Shown: positions 9,581-19,558, counted from the stretch's first letter. The stretch: 54,770 bases of DNA from DATJCV01 sp963707665 (GCA_963707665.1 CAVPQU010000022.1:1-54770); one strand, 5' to 3'. Numbers and translations: made by a program. The notes: generated by a model not told the origin, from the letters alone.

Positions 9581-10438
9581 TTATCCCTCGGTCCGCATAT
9601 CCGCGGATGCCGGTGAGGACGGCGGAGTCTCGACGGGCCATCGCCGCGGATCGTGTTCTTCCAGATAAAAATCCCGGCTCATCCAACCGAAGATCATCGA
9701 CTTGGTGATGGCGCGCTTCTCCGGCCGAAGACCGAAGTAGACGTGCACCATGATCAATGCAATCAGTCCGACGCCCGCCAACCCGTGCAGCACGTACATC
9801 ATGCCCCAGGTCAAGTCGCCGAACAGATAAGGATTGCGGGGAAAGAAAATCGTCCGCACGCGAAACATCATGAACACGCCGGTCACGATTGCGGACAGAC
9901 CCGCGGCGACGATGGCACCGTGGTAGAGCTTGTTTTCCAAGGGATACTTGGCGAATTTGTCCGGTGGCGGCGCAGACTTACCCATAAAACGCAGAATTCT
10001 TCTTCCGGCGTCCCGCACGTCAATCCTGTCAGGCCAGATGGCCCAGAAGTCCAAGAAGAAGGAGGCGTGAATGATATGAAAGAGTATGGAGAGGGTGAGA
10101 ACGGTCCCTGCGATCCAGTGATAGGTGACCCAGTCGAATCGGAAACCCACCTTCGGGAGGAAGGCGGTAAACAGGAGCGTGAACATGGAAGCCGCCATAA
10201 CCCAGTGAAACAGCCGCGCGGTCAGCGAATGTCTAGGTACGCGCTCCGGTATGCGCGCCGCAATCAATGGCGAGCCACTGCTCGCAAACTCCTTGGCTTT
10301 AGCAAAATATCGCAGATAGGTAGCGTGCACGATGAAAAAGAGAAATCCTGCGATGACCGCAACCCATATCAAGAACCAAGCGATGTGTGTGGGAACATTC
10401 TGTCCCCACGGGCTTTTCGCCCACTCTAGGAAGTCCAC
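9581..10438 (-). CDS. Membrane cytochrome b subunit (formate dehydrogenase gamma/cytochrome b561-like)
   Basis: About 285 residues with five or so transmembrane helices and conserved histidines in helices (F-H-W-V-M-A-A, T-Y-H-W-I-A-G, F-H-I-I-H-A, L-H-G-L-A-G, M-V-H-V-Y-F-G-L), the di-heme b pattern of this family. It carries electrons between a periplasmic enzyme and the quinone pool. The GTG start at 10438 is favoured by a GGAGG seven to eight bases upstream; no ATG lies nearby. It overlaps the FAD subunit's 3' end by 13 bases. Placed after three Mo-hydroxylase subunits, one of which has a Tat signal, it is the likely membrane electron acceptor of that enzyme. Confidence 0.8.
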   Translation of the reverse strand: MDFLEWAKSPWGQNVPTHIAWFLIWVAVIAGFLFFIVHATYLRYFAKAKEFASSGSPLIAARIPERVPRHSLTARLFHWVMAASMFTLLFTAFLPKVGFRFDWVTYHWIAGTVLTLSILFHIIHASFFLDFWAIWPDRIDVRDAGRRILRFMGKSAPPPDKFAKYPLENKLYHGAIVAAGLSAIVTGVFMMFRVRTIFFPRNPYLFGDLTWGMMYVLHGLAGVGLIALIMVHVYFGLRPEKRAITKSMIFGWMSRDFYLEEHDPRRWPVETPPSSPASADMRTEG

Positions 10439-11443
10439 ACAGCCTCCTCCACGCCGCCGATTGCGCGCTTTACCAGGTTTCTCATTAGCGGGATTTTGTA
10501 CGCGTTGAATTGCAGTGCAACCGCGCCTTGAACAGCGAGTTTCCCGGCCATCTCTCCGGTTGACGCATTTGCCGGTTTGCCGCGAACGGCGTCTTCGACG
10601 GCCGTTCAGGCGAAGAGGGCGCGCAGCCGCACCGTTCACCGCTATGCGGATTTTATCGATCATGCCGTTCGATATCACCATCGCCGAAGCCACGTTCAAC
10701 AGCGGGAAGTCCCACACGTTCCGGTCGCGCACTTTCTCGAAATAGAACTGCGCGCCGGCCCACGTGGAGGGAATGCGAATCGCCGTTAGCAGCTCACCGG
10801 GTTTCAGGACGTGCAAACTCGTGATGTCGATGTCAGGACCGATGAAATAGTCCTCGGCATCGATCACGCGCTCACCCTTCGGCGTGCGGATCACGAACTT
10901 GGCATCGACCGCGATGAGCGCCGGGGCGGTGTCCGAAGGGTTTACGGCCACGCATCGTCGCGCATGCAGGATTGCGTGCTCGCGGTTGCGGCCCTCCGGG
11001 GTATCGGCATAACAGATATTTCCGCCGGCGCGGTAGCAGGGCCAACCTGCGCGGTAATACCAACAGCGCGCATCCTGCGAGACGTTGCCGCCGATCGTGC
11101 CCTGGTTGCGGATCTGCGGCGAGGCCACCAGTTCAGCGCTTTCCGCCAATAGCTCGTACTTCTCTCTGATCAGCGGATGCTTCACTACCTCCGTGAGCGT
11201 GGTCATCGCGCCGATCTCGACGCCGTCGGAAGTGACGCGAATTCCTTTGCAGCTCCGCGATCCCGCTCAAGTCGACCACCACCTTCGGCTTCTTGATGCG
11301 GTCCTTGAGCCAGTCGAAGCTGTCCAGCCTCCAGCCAGAACCCACGCGTCGCGCCGGTGTTGCTCAAGCAGTTTTTGCGCGTCCGCAATCGAGCTTGGCT
11401 GCAGCAGCTCAAATGCCGGCATAACATCTCGAATTACGGCCAT
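10426..11443 (-). CDS. FAD-binding (CoxM/PaoB/HcrB-like) subunit of molybdenum hydroxylase, frameshifted
   Basis: Begins M-A-V-I-R-D-V-M-P-A-F-E-L-L with GGAGA upstream, and ends near 10426 (R-A-I-G-G-V-E-E-A-V). The FAD-binding signature is split over frames: V-L-A-G-G near residue 35 and Q-I-R-N-Q-G-T-I-G-G-N-V in the middle. After the second motif there is an insertion with four cysteines spaced C-x8-C-x7-C-x19-C. This matches the extra [4Fe-4S] loop of periplasmic aldehyde oxidoreductase PaoB and 4-hydroxybenzoyl-CoA reductase beta subunits. Frame changes lie near 11330, 11240 and 10560. Joined length is about 339 residues. It passes electrons from the 2Fe-2S subunit onward. It has no export signal of its own and would be co-exported with the Tat-tagged small subunit. 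Confidence 0.8.
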
Positions 11444-11469
11444 GGCTCTTCTCCTTTTCGTCGTCTCGA

Positions 11470-14042
11470 TCAAATGTGTGCCATCAGAGGATGTTGCATG
11501 GGCCGTCCGGCTTCGAGCGAAGTCAGAATGGTGTCCGCGTTGACGGGCGCGCGCCGAAAGATCTCGTCTCCCAGCGCATCCGAAAGCGCGTTCAGGATCG
11601 CAGCGCATCCGCCACCAACCGGAGGCTCGCCGACGCCACGTGCGCCCACCGGAGTTTCCGGATCGGGAATATCCAGCGCGGCCCATTGCATATTCACAGG
11701 AACATCGAGAATCGTCGGCGGCTTGTTCTGATAGAAACGCGTTGAAAGCATGGCGCCGTAGTGCGGGTCATATACCCACTTCTGACCGATCGCGTGGCCT
11801 ATCCCCAGGATCGAGCGGCCCAGCACCTGGCCGCCAAGCGCGCGAGGATGAATCACCGTGCCGACGTCGGCGTACGCGAGAAAATCCACGATGTAGTATT
11901 TGCCTGTCTCGATGTCGACTTCGACCTCGGCGAAGCTCGCCACATAGGAATACGTTTGGCCGTCGCGCGGATAGTTGTCCTTCGCCGCCGCTACCAGACC
12001 TTGCCCCGCCAACGCTGCCGATCGACGCCTTGGTCAATTTGTTGAGATCAGCGGACGGCTCGTGGCCGTCGTAGATGCCGCCTAGTTGAATCGCTTTCGC
12101 CGCAGCCTGCGCCAACGTCATGCTCGCGCCACCGCCCTTGCGGAAGACGCGCTCGTTGGCGACTTCGTAATTTTCCGGCTTGCCACCGAGACTCTTGGCT
12201 GCGATTTCCTGAAGCCGTTTCTTCGCCTCCATTGCCGACTGCATGAGCGGCTCGCGTCATCGCGTGTGTTGTCTGGCTGCCACCCGAGACACACGTGAAG
12301 GGCAAATTCTTCGACGTGTCGCCCCAGGTGATATCGCACTTTTCCCACGGCACACCCAGGATCTCAGCGCCGGCGCGATGCACATCGATCACCGACTCCG
12401 TACCTAGATTGCCGATGCCGGATTGAAATCGGACACGCCCTTCTGGCGTGATGACCAGCAGCCCATCGAAACCGATCGTGCCGCCTACGTAACAGCTCAG
12501 CGAAACGCCCACGCCTCGCACCTTGCGTCCCGCTTCGTTTCGGAGTACGCGCGACTCGCTCGTTCCATTTGAATTGTTCCGCGCCCCGGTCGAGCGCTTC
12601 CTTGAGGAATGCGCTCGTCGCATGAGGCCGCTTGCCGTCGCTGCGCATACTGGTCCGACCGGCGCCTTGCCCTCTGGACAGTTGATACGGCGGATGGCCA
12701 CCTGATCCAGCCCAAGCTTCCGCGCCGCTTTCGCAATGACCGGTTCCATGATCGCGATGCCCTGCATTCCGCCCGGCGAACTCTGCGCGCTGCGCGGCGG
12801 CGTATTCGTCAGCATCGTCGCTCCGCGCCAGCGCATCGCTTCGCGACTGATAGAGCAGCGAAACGATGCGGCCCGACGAAGGAACATCGCCATTGGCGTC
12901 GTACGGCCCGTTGTTGGAAATAACAAACATGTCCAGGCCGAGGATCTTCCCTCTTTGGAGAAACCGACTTTCATCCGGCCCATGAGGCTCGGCCGCGCGC
13001 GGCCGATGAATGTTTCCTCTTCGCGGCTGATGCGCATCATCACCGGCGCGTTCACCTTCTTCGAAAGAAGCGCGGGAATGATCAGTGATCACGCCGCCCG
13101 TAACTTTGCTGCCGAAACCTCCGCCCGTGTATTCACTGATCAGAACCACGTTGCTCGGGATCGATGTTCAACCACCTCGCGATCGCCGGGACCGTCTGCG
13201 AGGTGCTCTGCGTCCCCGTGTAGACATGGACTTTGCCGTTCTGCCAGTAAGCCATTGCGCGTGCGGGTCTCAAGCGACTGGTGGCTGGTGTCTGGTGTGA
13301 CGAATGTTTCGTCCAGAATCAGCGCGGCATTCTTGAAGCCCGCGTCGAGGTCGCCATAGGACCATTCGTCGGGCGTCTTCGCCCATTGGCAATTGACCTT
13401 CCTTGGCGTTGGCAAAATCCTCCTTCGGTCCATTTCAGTTCGCCGATCGTGGGCGGAGGAGGACTTGGTGGCGGCCCGCCCGATGCAGCGGCTGGGGCCG
13501 GAGCCTGAACCCAGATGTTTCCTTCCGCCTTGGATTTGGCCCGCCGGGCCGCAGCGTTTCGAGCGGATCAATCACAAACGGAAGCGGCTCGAAATCGATC
13601 TTGAATTTTTTCAATCGCTTCCGCGCAGTGAGTTCGTCAACGGCAGCCACGGCGAGAATCGGCTCGCCCTGATACAGTGGTTCCATTGGTCAGTGCGCGT
13701 TCGCTCTTCGGTTGGCTTTGATTACAGTGCCGTTGTCGGTCAGGCTATCGGCTGGCGGCGGAAGTTCATCGCGCCATGAGAATCGCCTTCACGCCGGGCA
13801 TGGCCAGCGCCGCGCGCGTATCGATGTGCTTGACGCGGCGCGTGCGGCAGCGGGCTGAGCAGCAGTTTGCAAAAGAGCATTCCGTCCGCGTGGTAATCTT
13901 CGGCGTACTTCGCAAGTCCCGTGACCTTTGCGTACAGGTCGGGAGTTGGGTAATCTTTGCCGATCAGTTTGTGCCCAGTGCCGTATGCGCGTTCGCGAGC
14001 CTTAATCGGCGCAGTTTCTCTTTTCACCGATTTCTCAGACAT
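11470..14042 (-). CDS. Molybdopterin-binding large subunit of xanthine/aldehyde oxidase family, heavily frameshifted
   Basis: About 858 residues when the pieces are joined. Begins M-S-E-K-S-V-K-R-E-T-A and then L-I-G-K-D-Y-P-T-P-D-L-Y-A-K-V-T-G-L-A-K-Y, the N-terminal pattern of the large subunit. The catalytic-site segment G-A-R-G-V-G-E-P-P-V-G-G-G near 11640 holds the glutamate that activates the substrate water in this family. At least eight frame changes lie between about 11990 and 13850. The first gene of the operon is the 2Fe-2S subunit; the large subunit overlaps its end by 8 bases. Substrate unknown; relatives oxidise aldehydes or N-heterocycles. The damage is too dense to be a single mutation and looks like sequence error or decay. 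Confidence 0.8.
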
Positions 14043-14769
14043 TGCTGGCCCTCCGCATATTTTCCGCGCCGCGCATCAGTGCGGTAAGAATCTTGTCGTA
14101 GTCCTGGCAACGGCACAGATTTCCAGAAATGCCGAACGCCAGTTCGCCGCGCGTGGGATTCGGATTTGTTTTCAGAAATCCTACCGACGCCATGATGAAG
14201 CCGGGCATGCAGAATGCGCACTGGAAGCCCTGTTCGTCGATGACGCCTTGCTGGACCGGATGCAGCTTTCCCTCGGGGCTCGCCAGACCCTCGATGGTCA
14301 AGACCTTCCGGTCGCGCACCGTGTGCGTCAGCACCGAGCAGGCATAGTGCGGCACATCATCGATGACGACCCGTGCAGGAGCCACACTCGGCGCGGTCGC
14401 AACCCAGCTTCGTCCCCGTGAGCCCGAGCTTGTGGCGGAGCGTCAACGCCAGCGTTTCTTGCTTCATGACGTCCACCCGCCGCAACTGGCCGTTCACATG
14501 GATGGTGACGAGCACCTTTCCCCCTGCCGCGAGCAGACTGGCCAAGCAAGGTGGAGGCGCGGAAACAGATAGCTTGCGGACGAGACTGCGACGCCGCCTA
14601 CAATCACACCTTTTATTAGGTCGCGTCGGGAGAGGGTGTTGGACCGAGGCTCAATGTTCTTCGTATCTCCATTGTCGTCATCCCCTCGTCCCCCCTTTGG
14701 CGTCGGTGCCGAGTTGTCTGTTCCGTTGGATGGAGTCCAGTGGCAAAATGGGTACTGCCAGGTCATCAC
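14035..14769 (-). CDS. Tat-exported 2Fe-2S small subunit of molybdenum hydroxylase
   Basis: The first 60 residues hold a twin-arginine signal (S-R-R-D-L-I-K-G-V-I-V-G-G-V-A-V). After a frame change near 14560-14600 the ferredoxin-like domain follows, with G-C-D-R-A-E-C-G-S-C and, after another change near 14390, the C-x2-C...C-x-C domain (Q-C-A-F-C-M-P-G-F and G-N-L-C-R-C). These are the two 2Fe-2S clusters of the small subunits of xanthine dehydrogenase-family enzymes. The ATG at 14769 is the furthest upstream; a start closer to the Tat motif is possible. The Tat signal places the enzyme in the periplasm, as for E. coli PaoABC. Confidence 0.8.
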
Positions 14770-15001
14770 TTGAAGTCAGCGCTGCAAGCCTTGCATGGCG
14801 GCGCGCCACCAGCTGTGCCTACCGAGTGCTAGTCCGGGGCGAACCTCCGGAACCGAGCACCATTATCCACAGAGTATTCGTTGAAATTGATTCTGTTCGT
14901 CAGCAGCAACACAATTTCTTCAAATACAGCAACATTCGGCGGTATTAAATGGAAAGCGCGACGGCCGGATTCAGAAGGTGTGACGCCGCTGAGGTCGCAT
15001 C

Positions 15002-15374
15002 TCAATCCCAGGTGTCATCCTTCCCTGACGCGCCGACGCCCCTTAATAGTTCCATCAGATGCTCCTTTCCACAACGCTGCATGCGTATGTGTTCCCGTGA
15101 CCAAACGTCTGCTCGCTCGCCGGAATCAAAAAGGAAACGTCCATTCTTCAATCGCTTCACTTCGCGCTCGGCAATTCCCAGCTCCGGCGGATTGATAAAG
15201 TCATCGCCCAAGAAAATGATCCACATCACCGAAGCTAATCTTTTCGAGTTGCGGAAACGAGACGTAGTTCCGCGATGCGTTGACCTGGTAGAGGAAATCG
15301 TTGGCATCTAGCGCGCTGGTACGATCGTGAAAATATTTGTCCAGGTATTTGTCAGCGTCGTCGTGCGTCGGCAT
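15002..15374 (-). CDS. Hypothetical protein overlapping the DUF1269 gene (frameshifted)
   Basis: About 123 residues from an ATG at 15374 (M-P-T-H-D-D-A-D-K-Y-L-D-K-Y-F), with a frame change near 15205-15220 that joins D-V-D-H-F-L-G to D-D-F-I-N-P-P-E-L-G-I. It ends at 15002. Polar and charged, no signal peptide or membrane segment. I do not recognise it. Its start lies inside the last codons of the DUF1269 gene as I read it, so the two may be translationally coupled. Confidence 0.4.
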
Positions 15375-15860
15375 GCTCTTTTGCATCGGCAGCGGAACAC
15401 TCCCCGCGATGATAAGAAAGTCATGAAAGCGCGACATTTCTTTAAGCACTTTCTCGGGCTGCGCCTTCCGGACCAGAATGAAAAGGGCTGAAGTATTGGC
15501 CGGTATGGTATCGGCCAGAGATTTTATAAAATCGTCATTGATGCCGTAGTCGGAGAATTTTCCGGAGAGTGCACCCGCTCCGGCGCCGGTCACCCCACCA
15601 ATGGCAAAGCCCGCCAACGGATTGAGAAACAGCATCCCCACCAGCGAGCCCCATATGGCGCCCCACAACGCGCCGCCGCTCGCGCCGGCAGCCACCAGCC
15701 CGATGCTCTGCTTGAGCTGGACTTTGCCGTCGGGGTTGCGGATAGCCACTACCGCGTCTTCAAGGTCGATCAAGTATTCTTTTTGAAGATGCCTTAGCTC
15801 GGTCAATGCCTGGTCTGCTTCGGTGATGTTATCGAAACCGACCACGATCAGTTCTGCCAT
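15352..15860 (-). CDS. DUF1269 domain-containing protein
   Basis: Starts M-A-E-L-I-V-V-G-F-D with a strong AGGAGG seven bases upstream. The domain has the usual glycine-rich membrane-like core (G-A-L-W-G-A-I-W-G-S-L-V-G-M-L-F-L-N-P-L) and L-A-D-T-I-P-A-N-T-S-A-L-F-I-L-V near the end. The uninterrupted frame runs on past the normal C-terminus. A one-base shift near 15420 gives a more natural end with S-A-A-D-A-K-E-H-A-D-A and a TGA at 15352-15354, total about 170 residues. Function unknown; members are often stress-associated. Confidence 0.75.
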
Positions 15861-15919
15861 CGTAACCTCCTGTTTGATCGTATTAATTTTCCTGAACGTC
15901 AACGATGCCGGGAAGAACC

Positions 15920-16138
15920 TCAATCGCGGTGAAGCCGCTCATCATCCTTGCGCTCAGCATCATTTGCGGGAGGCGGCTCTGCCTCGTTGGTGCCGGGGTC
16001 TTCCGCATCCGCAATGCTGATACCTGGCGGAAGCCAAGTCTTGCGCACATGTTTCGGGCCGTCCTTGATGTAATCGTCAGGGTCGCGCGCTCGATCAGGG
16101 GGCACCTGATCTTTTTCAATGTCAGTCGGGCTGGGCAT
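15920..16138 (-). CDS. Small charged hypothetical protein
   Basis: 72 residues, rich in D, E, P and K, starting M-P-S-P-T-D-I-E-K-D-Q-V-P-P-D. An AGGAGA ribosome-binding site lies about six bases upstream of the ATG. It has no membrane segment or known motif and ends in E-R-L-H-R-D. It lies just upstream of the DUF1269 gene on the same strand and may share its transcript. The protein looks intrinsically disordered. Confidence 0.5.
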   Translation of the reverse strand: MPSPTDIEKDQVPPDRARDPDDYIKDGPKHVRKTWLPPGISIADAEDPGTNEAEPPPANDAERKDDERLHRD

Positions 16139-16316
16139 CGCTTTCTCCTGAACTCTTCAACGGAAAAAATTGGGCAATTGGCCGTTCATTAAGTTCAAAC
16201 TCCGCGGCGCCTTGTGCGCCCCTCAAGCTAGTCTGCGGCTTACGTTCGAGGGAGGAAGAACTTGCGCGCGGGTTCGTCGTCAGACTGATTTCAATATCCG
16301 AGAAACGGCACAGGCC

Positions 16317-17706
16317 ATGGCGCTCAAGCAATATGATGTCCTCGTCGTTGGCGCCGGGCAGGCAGGGATTCCGCTTGCCAATCATCTTGGCCAGCATCGG
16401 CAAGCGCGTCGCCATTGCCGAGCAAGAGCACCTGGGCGGTTCCTGCGTCAACTTCGGATGCACGCCCAGCAAGGCCGCCATTGCCTCGGCCCGAGATCGC
16501 CCATCTGTGCCGCAGGGCGGCGGAATACGGCATCACGGTAGGTCAGGTTGCGGTCGATTTTTCCAAGGTGCTGGAACGGGCGCAAGCCATCGCCGATGCA
16601 TCCCGTATTTCGCTCGAAAAAATGTTCGCCGCCGACAGCAATCCCGAACTCCTGTGGGGGCACGCGAGCCTGGCGGGGCGCGACCATGACCGCTTTATGG
16701 TGACGGTGGGCGCAACGCAGCTGACTGCCGAGCCACGTCGTCTTAAACACCGGCACCCGCAGCCAGATGCCGGATGTCGAGGGGCTGGACCAAGTCAACA
16801 TCATCGACAGTGAAAATTGGCTGCAGCATCGGGTTTTGCCAAAGCATGTGCTGATGATAGGCGGCGGTTATATCGGCCTGGAGATGGGCCAGTTTTACCG
16901 GCGCATGGGAAGCGCGGTCACCATCGTGCAAGGCGCCGGGCAAATCGCTCCGCATGAAGATACGGACATTGCCGCCAGCCTTCAGGCCATGCTTGAAGAG
17001 GAAGGCATCCGGTTTCACTTGAATACTCGGGTGCGCCAGGTGCGGCCGTCGGCGGAACAATGTGCTGGTGACGATCGAGTCGGACAGTGGCGCCGAACAG
17101 TTTGAGTGTTCCGATGTTTTTGTGGCCGCAGGACGCCAGCCGAATACCGGCGAGCTCGGCCTGGCAAGTATCGGCGTGCAGCTCGGCAAGCACGGCGTCG
17201 TCGAGGTCAATGAAAAGCTGCAGACCAATGTGCCCGGAATTTGGGCGGCCGGCGATATCCGGGGCGGCCCCATGTTCACCCACACGTCGTGGGACGACTT
17301 TCGCATCCTCTCGTCGCAGCTCTACGGCGACGGATCCCGGACGACGGAGCGGGTCATTCCGTACGCGATCTTTACCGATCCGGAACTGGGCCGGGTCGGG
17401 ATGACGGAACAGGAAGCGCGCAAGGCCGGCCATGATATTCGGGTCGGCCGGTTCGACTTCAAAAATAACGGCAAGGCAAAGGAAATCGGCGAAACGGCGG
17501 GATTCATCAAAGTGATCGTGGCAGCATCCAGCGGCAAACTACTGGGCGCCGCGGTCCTCGGTCCCGAGGGCGCGGAGCTGGTGCACATGTATGTGGACCT
17601 GATGAATGCGGATGCGCCGTATAGCGTGATGGAGAACGCGATCCATATTCATCCCACGCTGGCCGAAGCGGTACAGAGTGCCGTGGCCGCCATCCAGAAA
17701 GGCTGA
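16317..17706 (+). CDS. FAD-dependent pyridine nucleotide-disulfide oxidoreductase (mercuric-reductase-like)
   Basis: Starts M-A-L-K-Q-Y-D-V-L-V-V-G-A-G-Q-A-G-I with the FAD-binding G-x-G-x2-G. The redox-active pair is seen in G-G-S-C-V-N-F-G-C-T-P-S-K-A (C-x4-C). The NAD(P)H site is V-L-M-I-G-G-G-Y-I-G-L-E-M-G. The second FAD contact is G-I-W-A-A-G-D, and the dimer-interface H-I-H-P-T-L-A-E has the histidine-glutamate pair. Joined length is about 460 residues. Five or more frame changes lie in the first 760 bases and none after 17062. It lacks the C-terminal Cys-Cys of true mercuric reductases, so the substrate is unknown. It may belong to either half of the contig. Confidence 0.8.
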
Positions 17707-18053
17707 ATTTCCGCTCTTGCCTTGCTTGGCGCGCCGGGTCCGAACATCGCCCGCGTGCCCGACACGCAGGACACCGGAGCGTTGGCATTGCGCCCGATGC
17801 GCGTGGCGATCTCAAAGCCAAGCTGCGCAGGATAGAAATTTGACCATGTCGGGCTTGATTTGTGAATCCTGCTGAAATCAGCATAACCCCCGCTTGGTTA
17901 TATACTCCTGATGCTAATCATGTATGTCGTACGTAAAATAATAATTTTTACCACATACTCCTAGCTATGCTTCGAAAAAGCGACAATTCGTCGCGTGGTT
18001 TGCACCATGCATGAGGAGATAATGAGGGCGCGGGAAAGCGCGCGCCAGTCGGG
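17707..18053. other. Gap at the probable contig junction
   Basis: No full gene. About 17715-17835 has coding character on both strands; the plus frame includes P-G-P-N-I-A-R-V-P-D-T-Q-D-T-G-A-L-A-L and ends at TAG 17833-17835. This looks like the clipped end of a gene, which fits a join. A/T-rich sequence follows (17880-17960) with two copies of A[T/C]ATACTCC. A GC-rich hairpin-like stretch (18024-18047) lies just downstream of thyA but lacks a T-run. Confidence 0.35.
17900..17961. promoter_or_regulatory. Two copies of the A[T/C]ATACTCC motif
   Basis: ATATACTCC at 17900-17908 and ACATACTCC at 17953-17961, same orientation, 53 bases apart. Part of a set of six intergenic copies in the right part of the window. 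Function unknown. Confidence 0.35.
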
Positions 18054-19029
18054 TCAGACCGCCATCGGCGCGGTCAGCGGCGCATGATGTTGATAACCGT
18101 CGAGCGAAAAGTCGTCCGGCTCGATCTTGTCCAGCCACTCCGGCTGGTACAGGCCGGTTTTCGCGTAGTCCGGAATGCGGTCTGACAGCACCAGTCTGGG
18201 AGCCGGATAAGGCTCGCGCTTCAATTGCTCCTCCAGCATCGGCAGGTGGTTTTCGTAAATGTGGGCGTCGCCAATGAAGTAAGTGAACCAGCGCGGCGTA
18301 TAGCCGGTCAGGCGGCCGACCAGATGCAGCAGGGCGGCGCCTTCGGCCAGATTGAACGGTGTGCCCAGGCCGATGTCATTGCTGCGGATGTACAGGCACA
18401 GCGAAATTTCCCTGGTCGCCGCATTCGGCAGGAACTGGTACAGCAGATGGCAGGCCGGCAGCGCGATCGCGTCGAGTTCGGCGCAGTTCCAGCCGTGGAA
18501 CAGGATGCGGCGGCTGCCGGGATTCTTGATGATGGTGTCGAGGCAGTCGCGCAGCTGGTCGATCGCCTTGTACAGCAGCACCTTGTCCTTGCCGTCGTCC
18601 TGCAGGGCCGACACCAGCCGGAAGCCGCGCCGTTGCGCATCCTCGATCTGTCGGGTCTGAGTCGGCGTCGAGCAGCTTGTAGGCCGGCCAGGCGCGCCAT
18701 TGCACGCCGTACACGGCGCCGAGGTCGTCCGGGCCCTGGCGATACGGATTGGCCAGCCATTCGGCGTTTTCGTTGGCGTTCTGGTCCCACACCTTGCAGC
18801 CGAGCGCGCGGAAATCGGCGGCGCTGCGCGAGGCGCGCAGAAACCCGCACAGTTCGCCGACCACCGATTTGAACGCCAGCTTTTTCGTGGTGACCGCCGG
18901 GAAGCCGTCCTTTTGCAGATCGAAGCGCAGCATCGCGCCCGGGATGCTGATGGTGCGGATGCCGGTGCGGTTTTCCTGCCAGGTGCCGGTGTCGAGGATG
19001 GTGCGCACGAGGTCGAGGTATTGTTTCAT
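18054..19029 (-). CDS. thyA: Thymidylate synthase
   Basis: ThyA methylates dUMP to dTMP using methylene-tetrahydrofolate. The N-terminus M-K-Q-Y-L-D-L-V-R-T-I-L-D-T-G with the N-R-T-G arginine segment is canonical. The folate and dUMP contacts appear late in the protein: L-Y-I-R-S-N-D-I-G-L-G-T-P-F-N and Y-F-I-G-D-A-H-I-Y-E-N-H. The active-site segment P-A-C-H-L-L-Y-Q-F carries the nucleophilic cysteine. A single frame change near 18655 breaks the middle; joined length about 325 residues, longer than the 264 of E. coli but usual for this enzyme in many Betaproteobacteria. An essential gene broken once suggests a sequencing error. Confidence 0.92.
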
Positions 19030-19047
19030 TCATTTCTCCGTTGATGG

Positions 19048-19056
19048 GGAGTATGT
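19048..19056 (-). promoter_or_regulatory. A[T/C]ATACTCC motif upstream of thyA
   Basis: On the minus strand it reads ACATACTCC followed by CCATCAAC, 18 bases before the thyA start. A close relative of this longer form (CATACCCCCATCAAC, minus strand) occurs at the very end of the window. Confidence 0.35.
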
Positions 19057-19119
19057 CTAAAAATAGGGCGATTTCCGCCTTGTTTACGATGATTTTATGA
19101 AATACTAGGTAGAAATTTC

Positions 19120-19217
19120 TGTCGTTCTCGCGTAAGCGCGGACCCATTGTGGTTCGCTATGGCGATAACGGCGCTTCACTCTCTAGCTTGTCGTTCCCGC
19201 ATGCTTAGGCGGGAACC
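19120..19217. repeat. Two related intergenic inverted repeats
   Basis: Two diverged copies of a unit reading T-C-G-T-T-C-[TC]-C-G-C...G-[CG]-G-G-[GA]-A-C-C-C (about 19120-19146 and 19191-19217). The second has perfect 8-base arms (19193-19200 and 19209-19216). Such small hairpins are common intergenic repeats in Betaproteobacteria. Confidence 0.5.
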
Positions 19218-19229
19218 CAGCGGCGTGTG

Positions 19230-19558
19230 TAGCTAAGTAATCCGGTTGCTACTTCGTGGTGAGTAGCCGGGGGTGGCCCGGCGGCCACTTACTTTTCTTG
19301 TCTCGCCAAGAAAAGTAAGCAAAAGAAGGCGACCGCAAGACGCTGGCCTTCGGCTTCCCGCTGCTGCAGCGCCAAAATCGGGAAACGAAACCAACTCGCT
19401 GCGCTCAGACATGTTTCGTTTCTGATCCGATTTCGGCGCCGCACCAGCGGCAGCGTCCCAAGCGGGTTGCACGGCAAGGTCAAAAGCAACATCAACGTCA
19501 AAAGCAACGACAGGCTACCGCGGCGACCGGAACAATCAAGCCGCTCTGGTCCCGCGCA
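19230..19558. repeat. Intergenic repeat-like block with a 12-base perfect inverted repeat
   Basis: The arms are 19289-19300 and 19307-19318 with a six-base loop (TTACTTTTCTTG and its complement). The following about 180 bases resemble a family of non-coding interspersed sequence often mis-annotated as small proteins in Proteobacteria; this is from memory, not a search. No gene is supported in this 528-base gap. The hairpin ends in A/T-rich arms and could also act in transcription termination. Confidence 0.45.

Noticed and set aside
9581..11206. Apparent fusion of FAD subunit and cytochrome b
   Set aside because: The join passes through a low-complexity arginine-rich stretch caused by a frame error; a natural stop near 10426 and a GTG with GGAGG at 10438 restore two genes.
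16317..17706. True mercuric reductase (merA)
   Set aside because: The C-terminal Cys-Cys pair and the N-terminal heavy-metal domain of MerA are absent, and no other mer genes are nearby.
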